A DNA stretch of 35,980 nt from the NCBI GenBank assembly GCA_001986395.2, contig MQVO02000101.1, positions 1 to 35,980 on the forward strand. The letters are read 5' to 3'. Of the stretch, positions 25,439 through 35,187 are shown piece after piece. Under the pieces are notes generated by a model. It did not search any database and was not told the origin of the DNA. It saw nothing but the letters and a program-made list of their open reading frames with translations. Within the stretch, counting starts at the first letter, position 1. Each line of letters starts with the position of its first letter. Source of the DNA: Irpex lacteus (taxonomy: Eukaryota; Basidiomycota; Agaricomycetes; Polyporales; Irpicaceae). The position numbers and the translations under genes are program-made.

Positions 25439-26525
25439 TTCTCATAGGTAACGCAGGAAGAGTATAAGAAGAATTAATATTAACTTTAAATTTCTTATAA
25501 ACAAGTTCATTAAATTTAACTAACACTTGGAACAATGATTTACAATCGATTTTACAATAAGTAAGAGCTTGATCTTTAAAGTTCCATGGTCCAGATTTAT
25601 TATTATAATGTAAATCAAACAATTGTTCATAATCTGCCCTAGAAAGATCAGTAAATAATTCATAAGCAGGGAAATCCCCGCTATAATTAATATCTGAGAA
25701 GTAAAAAGGGAAATGTGTTTTAACAGTAGGTACATTAAATGATTTACACAATCTTCTTAGGCCCATAGGTAATAATAGGAATGAATCTTTAAAGATAATA
25801 GTTCTATTATTCACTTTAAATCTGATAGCCATTAATTTACCATTAAATAATAATGGTTTAACAGTGGCTCCAGGATAATTTAATAAATGTTTAAGAAGTA
25901 AGATTTCATCAAAACCAGATAGATTATGTGCATAAGCATATTTAATACTCTTTAAATTTAATAGTTGATCTAAAAATGAAATAAACATAGTTGCTTGTGC
26001 TTCCTCTGTTATATTAGTAGCAATAGAATTAATATAGTTACCCCCAGTATAATGACCATAGTAAGCTGTAATTAGATAAGGATGATGATTACCAGAAACA
26101 TTAACTGTTTCTATATCAAATGTACAAAATGTATCCAAAGCTGATATTTTTTCTTCTACTTTGTGTACTTTAAAGGGTTTAGCAGGTAATTGTTTTTCAG
26201 TTACAATTACTTCACCATCTTGAATATATAAAGTATCATGATTGATTTCTCTTCTAAAGATATTCTGACTTAATTTTGTATCAGTGAATCTTTGATCTAG
26301 AAAACCATGATAATGTACACTATTAATATTATCTTTTTGATGAATTTCTATAGGTTGTTCCCCATCAAAGATTTTATATATTACAGTACCATCTGAAGAA
26401 TCATCCACAAATTTTACTCTCCCAAAATGATGAGGATTCATATTGGTAGAGCATATCACTGTTAATGATGGTATCCATGTTCAATTCACGGGTACAACTG
26501 TTTTCTTATGTCTTGATGACAACAT
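25407..26525 (-). pseudogene. dpo: dpo3, exonuclease half only, cut by a palindrome
   Basis: Minus-strand family B polymerase with ExoI TFDIETVN, ExoII YAHNLSGFDE, ExoIII YCKIDC and SSYTLPALPMRIYK. The polymerase motifs A, B and C are missing because the frame runs into the palindromic element at about 25437 and ends at 25407. With TGA as Trp the frame extends upstream to an ATG at 26525 (MLSSRHKKTVVPVNW), and this extra part lines up with the dpo2 region EYTVIKYSYNNMNIP. The first ~110 residues of dpo1/dpo2 are absent, and no leader RNA is found upstream. ExoII has Glu in place of the Gly seen in dpo1 and dpo2. Confidence 0.85.
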
Positions 26526-26654
26526 ATGACTAGTTAATATATTTATATTGACTTAATAGTACTTTTTTTACTATTAGATCATATGTATTTAGACTAATTA
26601 ATAAATTATTTATCTTTATTATATATTATTTTATATAATATTTATTATTTAACT

Positions 26655-27006
26655 AGGGTAAAACTAAAAATTATGACCAGTTAATACTATCTAATATTTA
26701 AGGTGTTACACCTGGCGCCATATTACCAGATTTATTTTTAATAAATTTGTAAGTATATTTTAAAAAATATAGATAACATAAAATAAGATATATTTTACGT
26801 TCGATCACATGGTCTTTATTATTTATATAAAATTTTGCTAGACTGTCCAATTTTATAAAAACCTTTGGTTGTACATCCGTACTGTATTTACGAATTGAAA
26901 CACGATTATTTACTGCAACACTTTTCCTTCAGTTTGCATTCCCAAACTCGTATACAACTTTAGATAGTTGAGCGGATACTATTGATGCTCCGTTACCATT
27001 AGGAAT
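26655..27006 (-). pseudogene. Group II intron reverse transcriptase N-terminal fragment
   Basis: Minus-strand frame NGNGASIVSAQLSKVVYEFG, then VFIKLDSLAKFYINN and YTYKFIKNKSGNMAPGVTP, followed by TAA, ILDSINWS and another TAA. KxGNMxPGVxxxTLDxI is the first conserved block of group II intron maturase/RT proteins. It is broken by two stops and cut by the palindrome at 27030 on its 5' side. Fungal RTs of this class often sit in cox1 or rnl introns. Confidence 0.6.
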
Positions 27007-27029
27007 TTATTACCTTAGGTAATAATAAA

Positions 27030-27116
27030 CCAACAAAAAAACTAGGCTCTAATTAAAATTTAATTAAATTAAATTTTAATAATTGCGGATGAAATAATTA
27101 GTTTTTTTGGGTTGGG
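27030..27116 (-). repeat. Palindromic element, inverted copy of 24451-24536
   Basis: CCAACAAAAAAACTAGGCTC ... AATTAGTTTTTTTGGGTTGG is the reverse complement of the element at 24451. The two face each other across the dpo3 and RT fragments. Confidence 0.85.
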
Positions 27117-27288
27117 TAATCCTTTTTAGCCTTAGAAAAATAAATTTAAATTTAAATAAAATTTATAAAATAAGATAAAGCAATAAAAGTAATATAATAT
27201 AAAAATTTTTTATCCTCAGCCTATATTCCTTTTTAATTATATAATATAAAAAAAAAAAGGGGAGGATAAAGGATAAAAACAAATTTTA

Positions 27289-27363
27289 AGCTGAAATGGT
27301 TTAAATGGTTAAAACATACCACTCATGACGGTATAATAAAGGTTCAATTCCTTTTTTCGGCTC
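27289..27363 (+). tRNA. trnM: tRNA-Met (CAT)
   Basis: The acceptor is AGCTGAA/TTCGGCT, the anticodon loop CTCATGA gives CAT with a TACC/GGTA stem, and the T arm is AAAGG-TTCAATT-CCTTT. Initiator versus elongator type is not decided here. Confidence 0.85.
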
Positions 27364-27586
27364 TATAATTCTATATTTACTAAGTTTAAATTTAAATTTT
27401 AAGTAAATAAACTTACAAATAGCCCGTAATAGTATCTTTTTAAAAAAATAGATAATGCTAACAACTCCTTTTTTTATTAATTATAAATAAAAAGGGAAAA
27501 AATTAAGTCAAATAGAATTATAAGTTAAATTCAATCTTCAAGGTATCTAATTTTAATTAGATAAAATAAAAAATAAAATAAATAAA

Positions 27587-29044
27587 ATGTTACAATTATT
27601 ATTATTAATACCACTACTAGGGAGTGCAATTATACTATTAATCCCAGAAAATAGTAAAGAAAATCAAAGTACAATTAAAAATATAGCATTAAATATATCA
27701 TTACTAAATTTTATAGTATCAATCTTTTTATGGGTTCAATTTAATTCAAATACAAGTGAATATCAATTTGTATATGAATTTACAAAATTGAGTTTCTGTC
27801 ATTTTAATATAGGGGTAGATGGTATCTCATTATATTATGTTTTTATTAACTACATTTATAACACCAATAGCTTTATTATCTAATTTTAATAATTTAAGTT
27901 CAGAAAAAAGTATTAAATTTTTCGTAATCTCATTTTTACTATTAGAAACATTTCAAATAGCACTATTTGTAGTATTAGACTTATTTCTTTTCTATATCTT
28001 CTTTGAAAGTGTTTTACCAGTATTATTTATAATAATCATAGTATATGGATCCGGAGTAAATAGAATAAGAAGTGCATTGTTATTTTTCTTATATACTTTA
28101 GCAGGTTCTTTATTTATGTTATTAGCAATCCTACAAATATATAGTAATTTAGGAAGTACAGATTTCACTATTATATCATTAAGTGAAATAAGTTTAGATA
28201 GTCAAAAAATATTATGGTTAGCTTTCTTTTTAGCTTTTGCTGTTAAAACTCCATTATGGCCATTTACAGGTTGGTTATATAGAGCACACAGTGATGCACC
28301 CTTAGCAGCCTCAATCTTATTAGCAGGAACAATCTTAAAATTTGCTAGTTATGGTTATCTAAGAGTATTAATTAACTTTTTACCTGATGCTACTAATTAC
28401 TTTAGTCCTTTAGTACAAACTATTGCTATAATAACTTTAATTTATGCTTCATTTGCTACTATAATTCAGCATGATACAAAAAGTTTAATTGCTTATAGTA
28501 GTATCTGTCACATGGCTGTTGTTATTTTAGGTTTATTTTCTAATACTATTATTGGTATTGAAGGTGCTATTTTACTATCATTAGCTCATGGTTTTGTTTC
28601 TCCTGCTCTATTATTTGTGTGGGTGGAGTAATATATGATAGATTCCATACTAGAACTATTGCATATATTAGAGGTTTAGCTACTTACTTTCCAGTTTTCA
28701 CTATCTTATTTTTTGTATTTACTATAGCAAATACAGGTATACCTTTATCTCTAAACTTTATAGGAGAACAATTATCTTTAATGGGTATTTGGGAAAGATC
28801 ACCTATTATTTCAGCTCTAGGTGCTACTGGTATAGTTTTCAGTGCTATATATAGTATCTATCTTTATAATAGAATTTCTTATGGTGTATATTCTCCACAT
28901 TTAAAATCTGCAGAAGATATATCTAGAAGAGAATTTAACCTATTAATTACTCTATTAATACCTACTGTAATTTTAGGTATACTACCAAATGTAATCTTAG
29001 ATTCTATCCATTTATCAGTTTCAACTTTATTATATTATGTATAG
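27587..29044 (+). CDS. nad4: NADH dehydrogenase subunit 4, two frameshifts
   Basis: Proton-pumping complex I subunit of the inner membrane. Three pieces in changing frames give one complete Nad4: MLQLLLLIPLLGSAIILLIP ... GVDGISLYYV; then LLTTFITPIALLSNF ... FAVKTPLWPFTGWLYRAHSD (conserved quinone-channel Lys/Trp/Pro region) ... LSLAHGFVSPALLFV; then GGVIYDRFHTRTIAYIRG ... to 29044. The first break is a five-T run at 27840-27844 where four T would keep the frame. The second is at about 28614-28620. Total length (~485 aa) is normal for the family. Sequencing error at homopolymers is the simplest explanation, as an essential gene would not be expected to carry two frameshifts. Confidence 0.92.
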
Positions 29045-29173
29045 GTGCCCCTTACTAATATATAAAAATATTATATATACCCCCGTAGTAATTATTTTTA
29101 TTAAAAAACTACCATTATTATTTGTAAGGCAAGGAGCATTACTCTCCATTCATTCCGCATCGGGAATTTCTAA
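29045..29173. other. nad4 3' flank
   Basis: AT-rich, with a short ATATATAAAAATATTATATAT inverted segment near 29058-29078 that could form a 3' hairpin. No gene. Confidence 0.4.
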
Positions 29174-29401
29174 AGGTCTTGTTTACCTGGACTTTTGGTA
29201 ATAAATTTCCATCTGAAAGCTATGGTTAATAGTTCACCTTTAGAAATTGACAATCCCAATCCTATTACTTTTTCCATTATTTGAATTACATTCCCATATT
29301 TCATTTTCTGTGCCAATTTGGAAACACATGATGAAAACAGGCTACTTGAAAAGTTGGGGTTTTTATTAAGAATTTACTTCTCGTCCATCCCCAAAAACTA
29401 G
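29174..29401 (+). pseudogene. Unknown ORF remnant ending in a palindrome
   Basis: With TGA as Trp the frame gives GLLVINFHLKAMVNSSPLEI, DNPNPITFSIIWITFPYFIF and CANLETHDENRLLEKLGF, then enters the palindrome and stops (SSIPKN-stop). Amino-acid composition is coding-like. Family not recognised. Its 5' side begins after a TAA at 29171. Confidence 0.35.
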
Positions 29402-29447
29402 TTAGAATTAATTCATCCGGTAAAGCGACCCTCGTGTTTTTGGGGGG
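29389..29447 (+). repeat. Palindromic element, variant with GCGACCCTCG
   Basis: CCCCAAAAACTAGTTAG ... GTGTTTTTGGGGGG. The middle has ATTCATCCGG and GCGACCCTCG, sharing pieces with both the CATCCGC and the CGCGACCCTAG forms. Confidence 0.75.
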
Positions 29448-29741
29448 TTTGGCTGGATTGCTTCTACTGTTTCTCAATCTTATTAATTGATGTTCTACAA
29501 ATCTGTTGATAGATTTGTTACTGTAGATTTCCTGATCAGTACCCCATTTTTATTCTAACTAGGGGATGGGTATTATAATCGGTAACATTATCATAATTAA
29601 TACACTTAATAATGCTGTACTTTTTAATAAATTATCTAGAATAGCTGTAATCATTGTGATTGTTGTTGTAAATTTTAAAATATATATTAAATTGCTTTGA
29701 TCTTACTCATTAAATAATAAAGGAAAAAGGTTTAGGGTACT
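29448..29741. other. Intergenic stretch before the cox3 leader
   Basis: Possible minus-strand hydrophobic frame ITAILDNLLKSTALLSVLIM (about 29590-29665) of unknown origin. Also a hairpin around GATTTGTTACTGTAGATTT. Nothing certain. Confidence 0.3.
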
Positions 29742-29934
29742 TTAAATTTATTAAATAAAAGGAATGGAATAATATAATTATTCTACACTAAGCAATCAAA
29801 TTAAACAGAATATGTTTATTAAGACTAATTAACTTTAATGAAATTAAGTTAAACTTTATTTTCTTATTTTATTTAAATAAAATAGGTATAGTCAATTCTT
29901 TTGATGTGAGTTTTAAATTAAAAAAAAAATTAAT
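29742..29934 (+). promoter_or_regulatory. cox3 5' leader (original copy)
   Basis: Contains TTTATTAAATAAAAGGAAT (29747-29765) and ends AATTAATATG at the cox3 start. It is duplicated at 7400-7604. Conservation over about 190 non-coding bases suggests recent copying. Confidence 0.65.
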
Positions 29935-30752
29935 ATGACAAGTTTAAATTTAAATAGAAGTCTTTTACAATTTTTCCCTTACCATCTGGTAAGTAGATCA
30001 CCTTGGCCTTTATTAGTAAGTTTTTCTTTATTAGTATTAACTTTATCTGCAGTTATGTATATGCAAGGTTTACCTAATGGAGGATATTTATTATTATTAG
30101 GATTTGTTTTAACTGCTTACGGTATGACATTATGGTTAAGAGATGTAACAACAGAAGCAACATACGAAGGAGCACATACTTCTCAAGTACAAAATGGATT
30201 AGTAATAGGTTTTTTTTATTTATTGTAAGTGAAGCTTTTGCTTTCTTAAGTGTATTCTGGGCTTTCTTCCATTCTAGTTTATCACCTGCAGTTGAAATAG
30301 GTGGAGTATGGCCACCTCAAGGTATTACAGCTTTAGATCCTTTTGCTATACCTTTATTAAATACTATTTTATTGTTATCTAGTGGTGCTTTTGTAACATA
30401 CGGTCACCATGCTTTAATACAAGGAGATAGAAAAGGTGCAATTAAAGGAACATTATTAACAATAATTTTAGCTGTAATTTTCACTTCTTTACAATATTAT
30501 GAATACTCAGAAGCAGCTTTCTCTATATCAGATTCAGTATTTGGTTCAGCATTCTATGCTTCAACAGGGTTACATGGAATTCATGTTATAGTAGGAACAA
30601 TCTTTATCACAGTAGGATTCTTTAGAATAGTACAGTATCACTTCACAAATAGTCACCATCAAGGTTTTGAAGCTGGTATTTTATACTGGCACTTTGTGGA
30701 TGTAGTTTGGTTATTCTTATTCATAGCAGTATACTACTGGGGAGGAAACTAA
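29935..30752 (+). CDS. cox3: Cytochrome c oxidase subunit 3, one frameshift
   Basis: Core subunit of respiratory complex IV. It starts MTSLNLNRSLLQFFPYHLVS, followed by TTEATYEGAHTSQVQNGLVI. It changes frame at an eight-T run (about 30210-30217; nine T would keep the frame), then continues FLFIVSEAFAFLSVFWAFFH, GGVWPPQGI, YASTGLHGIHVIVGTIF and HFVDVVWLFLFIAVYYWGGN. Seven-span architecture and conserved SEAFAFxSxFWAFFHSS and LHGxHVIVGT motifs are present. About 272 aa, normal length. All Trp codons I see are TGG. The frameshift is probably a base-calling error. Confidence 0.95.
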
Positions 30753-31109
30753 TTTTTTATATATGTATACCCCCTTTGTATTATAAAATAATTCCTAGTT
30801 CAAATTATATATTCTTTAATTTTAACTCTTATTCTATAAAATAATGAGCAGTGATAAAGAAAAAAAGATCTTAAAGAAAAAAAAAATAATAAAAAATAAA
30901 TAAAATATATTTAATATCTAATTTTACTTTGGCTAACTAACTCTATTTTATTTTAATTTATATTAGCTCCACAAAAAAAATTGGTGGTCCTATAGATTAG
31001 AACGATCTGAATAGGAGCTATAAGGCTACTTTATAACCGCTGATATTTATAGTTACTAATTGATAATTATTATTATTAAAAACACTCATGAAAGCTTATC
31101 TCAGGTAAA
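30753..31109. other. cox3 3' flank and AT-rich spacer
   Basis: Contains an inverted TTAGCTCC ... GGAGCTATAA pair (about 30963-31022) before the putative intron, possibly exon or 5' intron context. No gene seen. Confidence 0.4.
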
Positions 31110-31760
31110 GGGTGTGCCTGTTAATAAGAACCTATCCAATGGAGATCGTACAAGAAGTATGGTTACTGCGTTGGAAAACTAGCATATCCGCAGCTCATAT
31201 GACTGGAGTCTTTCAGCACGTTGGACGGATACTATGTTGTGACATGAAGTTTTTAGTGGTATACTACGGTATTAGCTTAAATATGATATTAAGATATAAA
31301 GGGCTATTACCACTCTCTTTCACTAAAAAGACTGGTGGTTAACAATCCCTGATGAACTTCTTATGGAGCGCCCTAGAACAACTCCTCTGAAAATATATGC
31401 CTTGCAGGGGCGAAAAAACCTTGCGACACAACTATGTCTTAACTTAGAAAGTTAAAATTTACGTTATGGTTTTAAACGAAAAGTGCACTGAAACATGTAG
31501 GTACAAGGAATATTGCTTGAGATTGCATTCAATTAGCAATGATTCGGGCACCATTAGCCTTGGGATGATGAACGGAATGGTAAAGATAAGTTAAAGAGGA
31601 GGGGGGTACTCCGTCCAAACAATTGTAGCGCCGGCACACCCGGCAGCTTACAACCATTTGAACTCCGTGCAGTCTCTTGGTGATTAAGACAAAAGATCAA
31701 AGATTGCCCCCAAGATCCTTGGGGAATGCAAGGGGTTGAACTTTATTTAATAAAGCGGTA
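31110..31760 (+). ncRNA. Probable group II intron RNA or remnant
   Basis: A GC-richer, stop-rich block with ribozyme-like text. GTGTGCCTG at 31111 fits the GUGYG 5' end of group II introns. AAGAACCTATCC, GGTTACTGCGTTGGAAAACT, CAGCTCATATGACTGGAGTC and AGCACGTTGGACGGATACTA resemble domain I. Several hairpins follow (GCGCCGGCACACCCGGC, CCCCAAGATCCTTGGGG). I cannot find a canonical domain V, so the 3' end is uncertain and it may be truncated. A broken group II RT at 26655-27006 shows that such introns existed here. Confidence 0.45.
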
Positions 31761-32073
31761 GGAACAAGAGTGACTGTAGCTAAGATTAATTAAAATAAAA
31801 TCTTTATTCAAATAGTTTTATTATCTCTCTGATTCTTTAACCTTACTCATTATTTTATAATTGTAAGAGTTCAAATATTCTTATTAGATTATGATTCTTT
31901 AGTTTAACACACTCCCTAAAAAACTAAATAATTATCCCGGTATTATTATTAAATTTAATTAAATTAAATTTTAATTAGAGCCTAGTGTTTTTAGGTTCTT
32001 GATTGTGAGAGTTCAAATGATTAATAGTTTAGTCTACTCATTTTTATCGTAAGTTCTATTGTATACAATAGGT
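31761..32073. other. AT-rich stretch with repeats
   Basis: Holds the TGTAAGAGTTCAAAT word twice (about 31861 and 32007) and the palindromic element at 31914-31995. No gene. Confidence 0.5.
31914..31995 (+). repeat. Palindromic element, divergent copy
   Basis: CCCTAAAAAACTAAATAATT, ATCCCGGTATTATTATTAAA, the TTAATTAAATTAAATTTTAA core and GAGCCTAGTGTTTTTAGG. Compensatory change at the tips (CCCTAAAAA/TTTTTAGG) keeps the pairing. Confidence 0.75.
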
Positions 32074-32313
32074 CTACCCCTTTACTTCCCCGACTATCAC
32101 GGGGATAGAGTAATAATAGTTCAATAGATTTTTATCGTAATTTCTTTTGGTTACTCTTCCCCCACCCGTTGCCCTATTGTAATAAATTATTTTTGGTTCA
32201 ATAAAAAGATGATATTCCAATAGATATAAAGAAATAGTACCATGTGAAACGATATAATTTAGAATATGTATAGTATTATCCAAAAGTAAAATATAATCAT
32301 TTAAATATTTCAT
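32074..32313 (-). CDS. Small unknown ORF
   Basis: Minus-strand MKYLNDYILLLDNTIHILNY, then IVSHGTISLYLLEYHLFIEP and RATGGGRVTKRNYDKNLL. 79 codons with an ATG start. Family not recognised; could be a plasmid or intron fragment. Confidence 0.35.
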   Translation of the reverse strand: MKYLNDYILLLDNTIHILNYIVSHGTISLYLLEYHLFIEPKIIYYNRATGGGRVTKRNYDKNLLNYYYSIPVIVGEVKG

Positions 32314-32638
32314 AATAAACTATCAACAAATTATATACAATACTAGTTTAATAATAAAGGATAAATATCCTTCACTTCGCTTAGTAAGAAAATTAATTAA
32401 CTAATTTAAACATATAGCACACTAGCTAAATACTATATAAACTAAACTAAACTAAACGAAACTAAATAAAATAACTCATCCTTTACCTACAAATATTGGT
32501 AGTCTTTTAAATTAAAATATTAATAAAGCTAATATTAATACAGATCTGTAAGTAAGTAACACAAACAGGATGAGGGGTACCCATCATCCAGCACTGTAAC
32601 GGTCAAATAAATCTGATTAAAATCGCATTCTCCCAAAA
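32314..32638. other. AT-rich stretch before the right repeat arm
   Basis: Contains a run of ACTAAACTAAAC-type short repeats (about 32438-32466). No gene seen. Confidence 0.5.
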
Positions 32639-32679
32639 AACTTTTATTTTTAGGGGAGGGAGAATCTTTAAATTTATTT

Positions 32680-33370
32680 CAATGGAGGAGAGGATTATGG
32701 GAGCTATAAAATGTATTTCTTTGTGTATTTAAAAGCAGCGTATGATATAAATCTATATGTTCGAGGTGGCTCTGTAGCAAACTATTATAAAATGTATAAA
32801 ACATCCGAGGGTTGAGGTTTATTTTATAGTAAGGATGTACGAATTTAATGTAATACATTAACTAGTTATAAGGGGATAATTGTCTATAATAAACTAATTA
32901 TGGTTATTGAACAGAAAGTTAATGATGGTATATGTGACGTCGTGCCTCATCGTAACATCTTGCTCGTCATAGTTAAGGGGGGAAACTCAAAGATTTAGCT
33001 TGTCAAGGGCAAGGTTTTAAGGTGTTTGTAAACGCAAATGCTAAGCGTTATTTTAGCACAACTCGAACAGTACTTAATGATGAAAGTGTGGATAGAGGGA
33101 TTGATCAGACAATAGGTCAATTGGATGGTCATCTTTATGATACCACTGATAAGCTTCTCCGTGATAAATTTTATTTTTAAAAGATTTTGGATTTATTACC
33201 GGATTTCCTGTACTTGTGATTTAGTCATTAATCCTTTTTGTATTATTATTAAAAAAGGGGGGGGTTTTACCTTAAATTTTGAGTTGAATGGTGGGTTGCA
33301 GCAAGAAATAATAAGGGGTAAACAAATTTATCTCAACTTAGATTGTTCCATTTTGTTCCATTCTTAAAAG
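32680..33370 (+). pseudogene. Broken ORF, right-arm copy
   Basis: Mirror copy of the repeat-internal part of 15190-16000. An extra base in the A/T run after GATAAATTTTATTTTT (about 33175) puts the end in a different frame from the left copy, so after LLRDKFYF the two arms give different C-termini. At most one of them can be correct. Confidence 0.45.
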
Positions 33371-33402
33371 AGATTATTAGAATAAGTTTTTGTTATTATT
33401 TA

Positions 33403-33493
33403 AACCCAAAAAACTAGGGTCGCGTAGAAATAATCCCCAAAAAAACTAGTTAGAATTATTTATAATACCTAGTTTTTGGGGATGTTTTTTGGG
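33403..33493 (-). repeat. Palindromic element, long form (right arm)
   Basis: Inverted copy of 15017-15107. It lacks one C in the CCGCGACCC part relative to the left arm. Confidence 0.85.
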
Positions 33494-34651
33494 GGATGGA
33501 AGGAGGGTAGTGACTATTAAAATAAACTAACTGACCTTTGACAAAGTACACTTAGAGTAAAGAAAGTTTATTTTAATTATATTTAATCAACTACAATTCA
33601 AATATTATAAAGTAATTAAAATAATACTTTTGTATCAATCTTAAAATAATGCTTATAAAAATAATATTATTATTAGATTAAAGATTAGTAATCATGGGGT
33701 TACTCCCTTAAGGACTAAGATTGTACTGTCTATTGTAAGAGATAGATTAAATTTATTTAAAGTTACTTAGTTAATACTTTATTTTGGGGACCCTCTACTT
33801 AAAATAAAATTAAATAAATTATAATATAGGGAGACCCAAATTAAAATAAAATAACTGTGTGTTTATAAAATAATGTGTAGTATCATCTTAGTGAGTAAAA
33901 CACTCATCTATCAATTAATTAAAGATAAAATAGTAATTAGAGTGATAAATTAATTTAATAGTATATTAAATTAATTATTTAAACTCTACCTAATTAAATA
34001 ATTATTATTAGAAAAAGAATAGAGTATCTCTACCAATAATAAATTATCATACAGGGTACAGATTGGTTCAGTCAACTATCATTAATCTTCTTTATTAGCA
34101 ATATTGATATAATAGGATGGTAGTGTTAAAAACTAAAAATAAAAAATAAATTATTAAACATTTCCATTAATCCACCCCAAATAAAATGAGTAAAGTTAAA
34201 GAATAAAAAGAAATAAATTTAGAATATCTATATTCTTTAATCTAATAAGAATAAATAAATAAAGGAGTGATTATAAAATAGTGAGTAATTCTAATTGAAC
34301 GGTAGTTAACTCTCTAAATAAATAATAGAGAATACTATTTATATTATTAAATAAAGAAATAACTCTGATTAACTAAGTAATTAATTAATTAAATAAAAAG
34401 TAATCATTCCATTGTTCCATTTAATATAATATATTTCTACCCTCATCCACTTACAGTGAATGCTCCCCCCTTTTTTTATATTAAAAAAAAGGATAAAGGG
34501 AGTTGGAGGGGTACCCTCCAATATCTTATTAATTAATTATTCCTTTAAAGTGATTGTATCTAAGAGAGTAAAAAATTTAATTATTTAATTTGAACTCTTA
34601 CAATCATTAGTAATATGCAAAGTTAAAGAATATAAAGATAATAAATACCTT
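33494..34651. other. AT-rich core of the right repeat arm
   Basis: Mirror of 13870-15016. No gene recognised. Confidence 0.6.
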
Positions 34652-34872
34652 TGAACTATAGCAGGATTAGGAAGTTGGACTGGATGGATTACTTCTTATG
34701 AATATTAAAAAGCAATAGAACTTGGATATAAATTCGAAATTCTCAGAGGGTATAAATTTGATAGATAAAATATATTTAAAGAGTATATTGAAAGATTATA
34801 TTCATTAAGATTAGAATATAGTAAAGATAACCCTATGAATTTAATTGCTAAACTATTAATTCATAATTTAGC
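34652..34872 (+). pseudogene. dpo: dpo fragment with stops (right arm)
   Basis: Mirror copy of 13638-13856: TIAGLGSWTGWITSYEY-stop, ELGYKFEILRGYKF, IERLYSLRLEYSKDN and NLIAKLLI. Same stops as the left arm. Confidence 0.85.
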
Positions 34873-35080
34873 AACTAAATCAGACCCCCAACAAACCTTA
34901 CAACCAGTAAGATTGTTGCGTAGTTTTAATCGCAGGTCAAACCCTGCCTTCATTTGGAGTCAAACTAAATAGTAGCTGTTTAAATTACAACAGTGGGGGA
35001 GGGCAAGCGCCTTCAGAGAGCATGTACGCACCTCTCGGTTGCGTGAAAATCCGCAACTTGGCCCAAATATAATAAAAAGG
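34873..35080. other. GC-rich hairpin cluster beside tRNA-Asp (right arm)
   Basis: Mirror of 13430-13637 with the same hairpins. Confidence 0.5.
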
Positions 35081-35106
35081 AAACAGGTTGAAAAGGGAGA
35101 GATATA

Positions 35107-35179
35107 CGAGCCCTTCCAGATTCGAACTGGGACCTCCCCGATTGACAATCGGGTACTCTACCTATTAAGCTAAGGGCCC
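35107..35179 (-). tRNA. trnD: tRNA-Asp (GTC), copy in right repeat arm
   Basis: Identical to 13331-13403 on the opposite strand. Confidence 0.9.
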
Positions 35180-35187
35180 TATTTTTA

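Noticed and set aside
25520..25735. 71-codon minus-strand ORF
   Set aside because: Alternate frame inside dpo3.
31112..31342. 76-codon ORF within the GC-rich RNA block
   Set aside because: The region has group II intron-like sequence; the frame has no family features.
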